A stretch of DNA of 38,994 bases from Deltaproteobacteria bacterium (lineage in GTDB: Bacteria; Bdellovibrionota; Bdellovibrionia; Bdellovibrionales; JAMPXM01). Location: positions 1 to 38,994 of the forward strand of contig JAFLCB010000019.1 of the NCBI GenBank assembly GCA_017302795.1, given 5' to 3'. Under the pieces are notes generated by a model. It was not told the DNA's origin and did no database searches. It worked only from the letters and a program-made list of their open reading frames with translations. Both the position numbers and the translations under genes were made by a program. Below, in pieces: positions 35,125-38,994 of the stretch (position 1 is its first letter; every line of letters starts with the position of its first letter).

Positions 35125-35936
35125 GGAGCATGAATCGACATGTGATTCAAAATGCTCAGGAGTTCGCGGCTCGTTGGGGATTCCTGACTCGCGACTTATT
35201 CTACGATTTTCTGTGCGGAATGAGCCCAACTCAGAACTACCGATATTGGAATTATCTGGTCGACGAGGGGTTGTTCGTGCAATCGCTCGCGTCGGAGGAT
35301 GTTTTGCTTTTGAGTGGGAAGAGTCGCCGATCCAATTTCGGTAAGTCGGCAAGGCCGTCACGGTTGCCGGTATATGTCGAACACGACGCCGTCGTCGCTC
35401 GGTTTTTATTGACGCTCGACCGCCTAGGTCTGATCGCAAGGTTTTGGCTCGAAGATGAGCTAACCCGCAGACCAGTCGAGGCGTATCAAATTTTAGGCGC
35501 GGAGAGAATGCATCGAATTCCAGATTTGATTTTCGATCTGAAAGCGGCGAACGGCTTCGTTCGCTGTGCGTTCGAAGTCGAAAAGACAACGAAGTCGCAA
35601 AGCCGGTATGACAAGATCGCGCTCGCCTATCTCGCCTATTCGAAAGTGAACGTGATTCTTTTTGGATGCGGAGGCCGCGCAACTGAGGCGGCCGTTCGGC
35701 GGTCGTTTGAGGGCAGACTCTATGTGGAGAGAAAACGTGTGCCAGGTATTTTTCAATACCCGGATTTCGCAAATGATGGTCTTCGGGCGGCAATTCGATT
35801 CGGATCAATGGAGTACACGGTTGAAAAAGTTCTTGAGATCGCGACGAAGCAATCGCTTCCGGCCCAAGCTTCTAAGCGGATTCTAAATGAAAAATCCATT
35901 TCATTTAGAATCCCGACAGACGGTGAGGCTGCATGA
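35121..35936 (+). CDS. Candidate relaxase: PD-(D/E)XK, MobC/replication-relaxation-like
   Basis: A 271-residue protein. The N-terminus has a helix-turn-helix-like region ('FLTRDLFYDFLCGMSPTQNY'). The C-terminal half has P134-D135 ('RIPDLIFDL'), E152-V-E154-K155 ('AFEVEKTTKSQSRYDKIAL'), which fits a PD-(D/E)XK fold as in the replication-relaxation/MobC group. Some members of that group are MOBC relaxases, which lack the usual HUH motif. It follows virD4 directly, and no HUH relaxase is visible in the window. Large inverted repeats lie at its end and just downstream. Relaxase function is therefore inferred. Confidence 0.6.
   Translation: MRSMNRHVIQNAQEFAARWGFLTRDLFYDFLCGMSPTQNYRYWNYLVDEGLFVQSLASEDVLLLSGKSRRSNFGKSARPSRLPVYVEHDAVVARFLLTLDRLGLIARFWLEDELTRRPVEAYQILGAERMHRIPDLIFDLKAANGFVRCAFEVEKTTKSQSRYDKIALAYLAYSKVNVILFGCGGRATEAAVRRSFEGRLYVERKRVPGIFQYPDFANDGLRAAIRFGSMEYTVEKVLEIATKQSLPAQASKRILNEKSISFRIPTDGEAA
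35878..35913. repeat. 15-base-pair inverted repeat inside the candidate relaxase end
   Basis: GGATTCTAAATGAAA and TTTCATTTAGAATCC are perfect reverse complements with a 6-base spacer. They encode the last residues of the candidate relaxase. No T-run follows. A stem of this size inside a coding region is unusual and fits a protein-binding site of an oriT. Confidence 0.75.
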
Positions 35937-35969
35937 GCAAAATCGTGAAACAAAACAGAAAGATCGGGA

Positions 35970-36068
35970 CCACCCAACCCCGCCCCCTTGAAACAAGTTT
36001 CTTCCTGTCCACCCCCACCCAACGAGTTGAGTGAAGGTGGACAGGAACCAGGGGGCGGGGTTGGGTGG
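35970..36068. repeat. Nested inverted repeats, candidate oriT
   Basis: The outer arms CCACCCAACCCCGCCCCCT (35970-35988) and AGGGGGCGGGGTTGGGTGG (36050-36068) pair perfectly over 19 bases. Inside, TTCCTGTCCACC (36002-36013) pairs with GGTGGACAGGAA (36036-36047), and CAAC-GA-GTTG sits at the centre (36020-36029). CCACCCAAC occurs twice directly and once inverted. No T-run follows, so a terminator is unlikely. It lies 33 bases after the candidate relaxase, as expected for oriT. The G-rich arm might also form a quadruplex. The rest of the 35937-36313 gap is A/T-rich with no gene. Confidence 0.6.
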
Positions 36069-36262
36069 AAGATGAGAAAGTCAGTTGGACATATTGATAG
36101 AGAGATAATTATTTTTTGAAGAGAAACAAGAGGGCACAGGACCAGAGGGATAGTCTGAACGAGATTTTTTGTGGAAGCGATCTTGTTTGATTTGTTGATT
36201 GTGCTTTTGTGCGGAGCTTTGGAATTGGACTATTCCCTTTGGCCCCGCGCCCTCAAGTAACT

Positions 36263-36290
36263 GCCGAGCCCATTCGGGCTTCGCGGTTTT
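36263..36290 (+). terminator. Possible terminator in the leader of the integration operon
   Basis: GCCGAGCCC-ATTC-GGGCTTCGCGG forms a stem with small bulges, followed by TTTT. It lies 24 bases before the next gene, whose ribosome site is GGGAGG. It may end the T4SS transcript or act as an attenuator of the integration operon. Confidence 0.4.
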
Positions 36291-36313
36291 AAACCCCTAA
36301 GGGAGGTGCAAAT

Positions 36314-36727
36314 ATGGATATGGAAAAGGAAAGGCCGGATCAAAAGGTCGATCAAGAAAACATCATCAAGATTACCGTCACGAAGGAGGCCGGAGAAATA
36401 CTCGCCGATTTGGTGGTACGAGCAAACGAAGGGTTCGAGGGCGGTAAGATCAATCGTCAAAACCTTGCGAGCTACGTAATTGAGAAATTCAAAAACAATT
36501 TTTCGGATAAGGATCTCGCTCAGCTCAGACAGCTACATTACGATGACGCGGCCATGCTTGAGGCGATGTACCGAAAAATGAAAGAAACTGGGGATATTCC
36601 GGATTTCTTACGAGAAGCCCTGAAAAAGCAGTTCCATGGAATTGATGACTCATTGAAGCGAACAAAAAAGTCATTGACGAAAGAGTACATCAATGATGTA
36701 CAGTCTTCAGATGGGGAAACGACATGA
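36314..36727 (+). CDS. Helical accessory protein, possible RHH-like regulator
   Basis: A 137-residue protein whose start has GGGAGGTGC upstream. Its N-terminus ('NIIKITVTKEAGEILADLVV') reads like a beta-strand plus helix, and 'GGKINRQNLASYVIEKF' follows; this could be a ribbon-helix-helix or relaxosome accessory. The C-terminal half is charged and helical ('LKKQFHGIDDSLKRTKKSL'). It lies between the candidate oriT and the recombinase. The next gene overlaps it by 4 bases. Confidence 0.55.
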   Translation: MDMEKERPDQKVDQENIIKITVTKEAGEILADLVVRANEGFEGGKINRQNLASYVIEKFKNNFSDKDLAQLRQLHYDDAAMLEAMYRKMKETGDIPDFLREALKKQFHGIDDSLKRTKKSLTKEYINDVQSSDGETT

Positions 36728-36975
36728 AAGGTTCCGAATTCAAAGCGATAAGGGAAGGCTTGGGTTTGTCGCAGGATGAACTAGCGGCTGTTCTTTGTCT
36801 TTCGGGCAAGCAGGCCGTGAGCAACATCGAAACGGGTTTTCGGAATCCGAGCAAGTTGTCGGCGGTCTTAATGCGGGTGTTCTCTGGTCTTTCCAGATCG
36901 CGATTCAAAGAACTCAGCGGTTTGATGTTGGAACTTGGCTCCGACATTCATGGCGGAAAGAAGCGGGGCCGATGA
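36724..36975 (+). CDS. Cro/Xre-like helix-turn-helix protein
   Basis: An 83-residue protein with a helix-turn-helix of the Xre family: 'FKAIREGLGLSQDELAAVLCLSGKQAVSNIETGFRNPSK' region (about residues 6-46). It overlaps the genes before and after by ATGA. It may control the integration operon or excision. Confidence 0.75.
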   Translation: MKGSEFKAIREGLGLSQDELAAVLCLSGKQAVSNIETGFRNPSKLSAVLMRVFSGLSRSRFKELSGLMLELGSDIHGGKKRGR

Positions 36976-37172
36976 CTCGCGGGCGTAAACGGAATCCCTT
37001 GTTCGCGGTTCGCAGCGATCTGCCCGTGACGTTGTATCCAACGAGTGAACCCGTATCGGACTTCTTGAAACGACACGATGAAGTGCAATCGATAATCGTC
37101 AAAATGATTTTGTTGAGCAAACGTAGAGGTCGCCCCTCAGAACAGGATCAAGACCATGAAGAAGCCGCTTAA
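36972..37172 (+). CDS. Small basic protein before the recombinase
   Basis: A 66-residue protein starting at an ATGA overlap with the Xre-like gene and overlapping the recombinase start by 17 bases. It is basic at the N-terminus (MTRGRKRNPL) with a short hydrophobic helix ('VQSIIVKMILL'). Family not recognised. It could be a recombination directionality factor or helper because of its position, but no motif shows it. Confidence 0.5.
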   Translation: MTRGRKRNPLFAVRSDLPVTLYPTSEPVSDFLKRHDEVQSIIVKMILLSKRRGRPSEQDQDHEEAA

Positions 37173-38904
37173 AATTGGTGCTTATGTTCGGGTTTCTACT
37201 GATCGCCAGGTTCAGGTATTTGAGGGATCGCTCGATACCCAAAAGTATCGCATGGCTGAGTTCGTAAAAGGTCGAAACAAGGACAATAAAAATTGGGGCG
37301 AGATCGTCGAATTCTATGTCGAGGAAGGTCTATCTGCGGGAACAGATAAGAGACCTCAGTATCAGCGGATCATGTCCGATGTTCGCGCAGGTAAAATAAA
37401 TCTGATTCTCGTCTCAGACATTTCGCGACTCTCAAGAAATACGCACGATTTCGGAGTTCTATTGAAAGAGCTTGAGCAGTGCAACGCGAGCTATCTGTCG
37501 ATGAAAGAGCAATTCGATACGACGACACCCGCCGGTCGGCTCATGATCAACATGGTCGTAAATATGGCGCAATTTGAACGAGAGATAACGTCAGAACGCG
37601 TATCCATCAATGTCTGTTCGCGTGCTCTACGTGGTTTCGTTAGCGGCGCGCCAGCTCCACTCGGACTGCATCGCGTGAAAGAGAAGCCTGGAGTTTTAGT
37701 AGTGAATGAGAAAGAGGCGAAAGACATTCGGACAATCTTCGATGTCTTTCGTGAACAGGGTAGCGTTGGTAAGACGATGCCGGTCATCGAGGCTCTCGGC
37801 ATACGTCCTCGTTCCAAGAAGTCGAAAGTCGACGGAATTGTTCCCGGCAAGTGGATTCATGATCAGCTGAGGGATATTCTCTCGAACCCGGCTTACGTGG
37901 GCATCAAAGAGGTTAACAAAAAGTACAAGCACTCGGATTCGGTGAATCTAAAACCTTGGCAAGGTTATCAGCAGGTCAAAGCGAGTTGGCCTGCCGTCGT
38001 GAAGCAGGAAGTCTTCGACGACGTTCAGAGAATGCTCAATGAGAACCTTCTGGTTGAAAGACGTCGCGTGGACGGTGCCGAAAGGCGAATATTTTTGTTA
38101 ACCGGCATTCTCCACTGCGGCGAATGCGGCCGACCGATGAGTGGTCAGTCCTCGCATGGTGCGAACCAGGTTCACCGATACTATTCACACACCGTAAAAC
38201 GTAACAGCGAAGTAAAGTGTTTAGTCAAACGCGTCCGCGCGGATGAGATCGAGCAGGTTGTTATCAATCATTTTACAGAAGTCTCGGGTCGGGCGGGTTA
38301 CTTCGATACGATCCAAAGTAAACTTAAAGAGGCGGTGAGCCACATCCCCGAGAAAATTTCGGAAGAAATCTCTGAGTTGAAAGAGGCGGCCGCTCAAATT
38401 GAGAAAGAGATATCGTCGACATTTAAATTACAGCTCCAGGTTTCGGGCGGAAGTGAAGCGGCGGCATTGACGGCCGAACACCTCGAAAAGTTGGGACGAG
38501 ACAAAAAGCTTGTGATGAATCGATTGGTCGAAGCTGAGGAACTCTTAAATGTTCAAAAGGATTCGGCTGGATTGAGGAATGTCATCGAGGGCCGAATTCG
38601 CGATTTCAAAAAGGCATTTCACAAAGCTTCGCCCGCGACGAAGCGGCGCCTCGTCAGACGGGTGCTGTGGAAATTGGTTTATCAACCGAATCGCCTCGAT
38701 ATTTATTTTAATTTTGCGGAAGGTCGGGAAGAGAAGGCGAACTCACCATTCGAGGCTCGCGAGCCGGGAAAGCTGATTCGATTTGAGCGAAAAATCGAGT
38801 CTGAGGAACGTTTTTCCAACTCCCAACCCGCTTTGAATCTGTCGTTCGAAAATTTGCGAGTTGACGGAATTGGATGGGGTGCCAGGACTCGAACCTGGGA
38901 ATGA
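37156..38904 (+). CDS. Large serine recombinase (integrase of the element)
   Basis: A 582-residue serine recombinase. The resolvase domain has S14 ('AYVRVSTDRQ') and 'SDISRLSRNT'; the recombinase domain follows from about 165, a zinc ribbon (CGECG near 318, later cysteine) and a coiled coil (about 390-480). The C-terminus (GWGARTRTWE) is encoded by the opposite strand of the tRNA-Gln gene, so its end probably changes between integrated and circular forms. It should catalyse integration and excision between att sites. Confidence 0.9.
   Translation: MKKPLKIGAYVRVSTDRQVQVFEGSLDTQKYRMAEFVKGRNKDNKNWGEIVEFYVEEGLSAGTDKRPQYQRIMSDVRAGKINLILVSDISRLSRNTHDFGVLLKELEQCNASYLSMKEQFDTTTPAGRLMINMVVNMAQFEREITSERVSINVCSRALRGFVSGAPAPLGLHRVKEKPGVLVVNEKEAKDIRTIFDVFREQGSVGKTMPVIEALGIRPRSKKSKVDGIVPGKWIHDQLRDILSNPAYVGIKEVNKKYKHSDSVNLKPWQGYQQVKASWPAVVKQEVFDDVQRMLNENLLVERRRVDGAERRIFLLTGILHCGECGRPMSGQSSHGANQVHRYYSHTVKRNSEVKCLVKRVRADEIEQVVINHFTEVSGRAGYFDTIQSKLKEAVSHIPEKISEEISELKEAAAQIEKEISSTFKLQLQVSGGSEAAALTAEHLEKLGRDKKLVMNRLVEAEELLNVQKDSAGLRNVIEGRIRDFKKAFHKASPATKRRLVRRVLWKLVYQPNRLDIYFNFAEGREEKANSPFEAREPGKLIRFERKIESEERFSNSQPALNLSFENLRVDGIGWGARTRTWE
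38871..38904. other. Candidate attachment site region at the tRNA 3' end
   Basis: The recombinase gene ends inside the tRNA 3' half, so the crossover point likely lies within or just beside 38871-38904. No copy of this segment was found near position 1, so the other att site is presumably outside the window. Confidence 0.4.
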
Positions 38905-38946
38905 CAGAATCAAAATCTGTTGTCTTGCCAACTTGACTACACCCCA
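38871..38946 (-). tRNA. tRNA-Gln (anticodon TTG)
   Basis: On the minus strand the acceptor stem TGGGGTG pairs with CACCCCA; the anticodon arm ACAGA-TTTTGAT-TCTGT shows anticodon TTG (Gln). The T arm contains GGTTCGAGTCC. CCA is encoded (38871-38873). The discriminator base reads T, where tRNA-Gln usually has G. The recombinase stop falls inside the gene. It is the probable integration site. Confidence 0.9.
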
Positions 38947-38994
38947 ACACGGGACTCCCAAGCGAGGTCAAAGCGGGCAGACCAAGTGGTCATC

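Noticed and set aside
35970-36068. Nested repeat as a rho-independent terminator
   Set aside because: Neither strand has a T-run directly after the stem, and the internal stems are unlike a simple terminator.
1-38994. CRISPR array
   Set aside because: No regularly spaced direct repeats were seen anywhere in the window.
1-38994. HUH-type relaxase or transposase
   Set aside because: No protein in the window shows a histidine-hydrophobe-histidine motif with a catalytic tyrosine set.

Overview
The window looks like most of an integrative and conjugative element (ICE) in a Gram-negative bacterium. Sec signal peptides, lipoproteins with lipoboxes, a VirB-type type IV secretion system (T4SS) and an encoded tRNA-Gln with CCA end all point that way. 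The moderate base composition, the frequent TCG/CGA words and the recombinase-plus-VirB arrangement suggest a Bdellovibrio-like or related deltaproteobacterial host. That placement is an inference I cannot test here. The left end of the element is not visible. The right end is a serine recombinase gene that runs into a tRNA-Gln gene on the opposite strand.

Layout from left to right. (1) 1-1 kb: a recombinase-like DNA-binding protein without a catalytic domain, translationally coupled to a tiny membrane protein. (2) 1-7.85 kb: a ribbon-helix-helix (RHH) protein, a radical SAM enzyme and an ASCH-like protein in overlapping frames. They are followed by a type III-like restriction-modification set whose helicase and nuclease are separate genes. 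(3) 7.85-14.4 kb: mainly minus-strand cargo: an HDxxH protein, a helical-repeat protein, a GIY-YIG-like protein under a WYL regulator, and a PEGA-repeat envelope protein. (4) 14.5-19 kb: an LPP20-like lipoprotein, then an overlapping three-gene operon with a Cas4/RecB-like plus DnaQ-like nuclease (DUF2779 type), a zinc-ribbon/repeat protein and a GIY-YIG-like protein. This is a candidate defence operon. (5) 19.2-24.75 kb: an NtrC-type response regulator, a small secreted protein, an OppA-like solute-binding protein, a YcaO-like protein and a hybrid histidine kinase. (6) 25-35.9 kb: four small genes, then virB2, B3, B4, a B5/TrbJ-like gene, B6, B8, B9, B10, virD4, a lipoprotein and a PD-(D/E)XK protein that may be the relaxase. 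(7) 35.9-36.3 kb: nested inverted repeats that are the best oriT candidate. (8) 36.3-38.9 kb: a helical accessory protein, a Cro/Xre-like HTH protein, a 66-residue protein and the large serine recombinase, then tRNA-Gln.

The most interesting proposal concerns region 5. It seems to be a self-contained signalling module that controls transfer. A palindrome GGCTCA-NN-TGAGCC or a close variant occurs three times in the window, only in the two gaps that flank the module: once upstream of the response regulator and twice upstream of the T4SS operon. Both gaps also hold an ATTCAGA/TCTGAAT inverted repeat. A plausible sigma-54 -24/-12 promoter lies at 25016-25031, at enhancer distance from these sites. 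A YcaO enzyme, a small exported protein, a peptide-binding-type receptor and a two-component system would together make a peptide-sensing switch for conjugation. This function is inferred from layout and motifs and has not been demonstrated.
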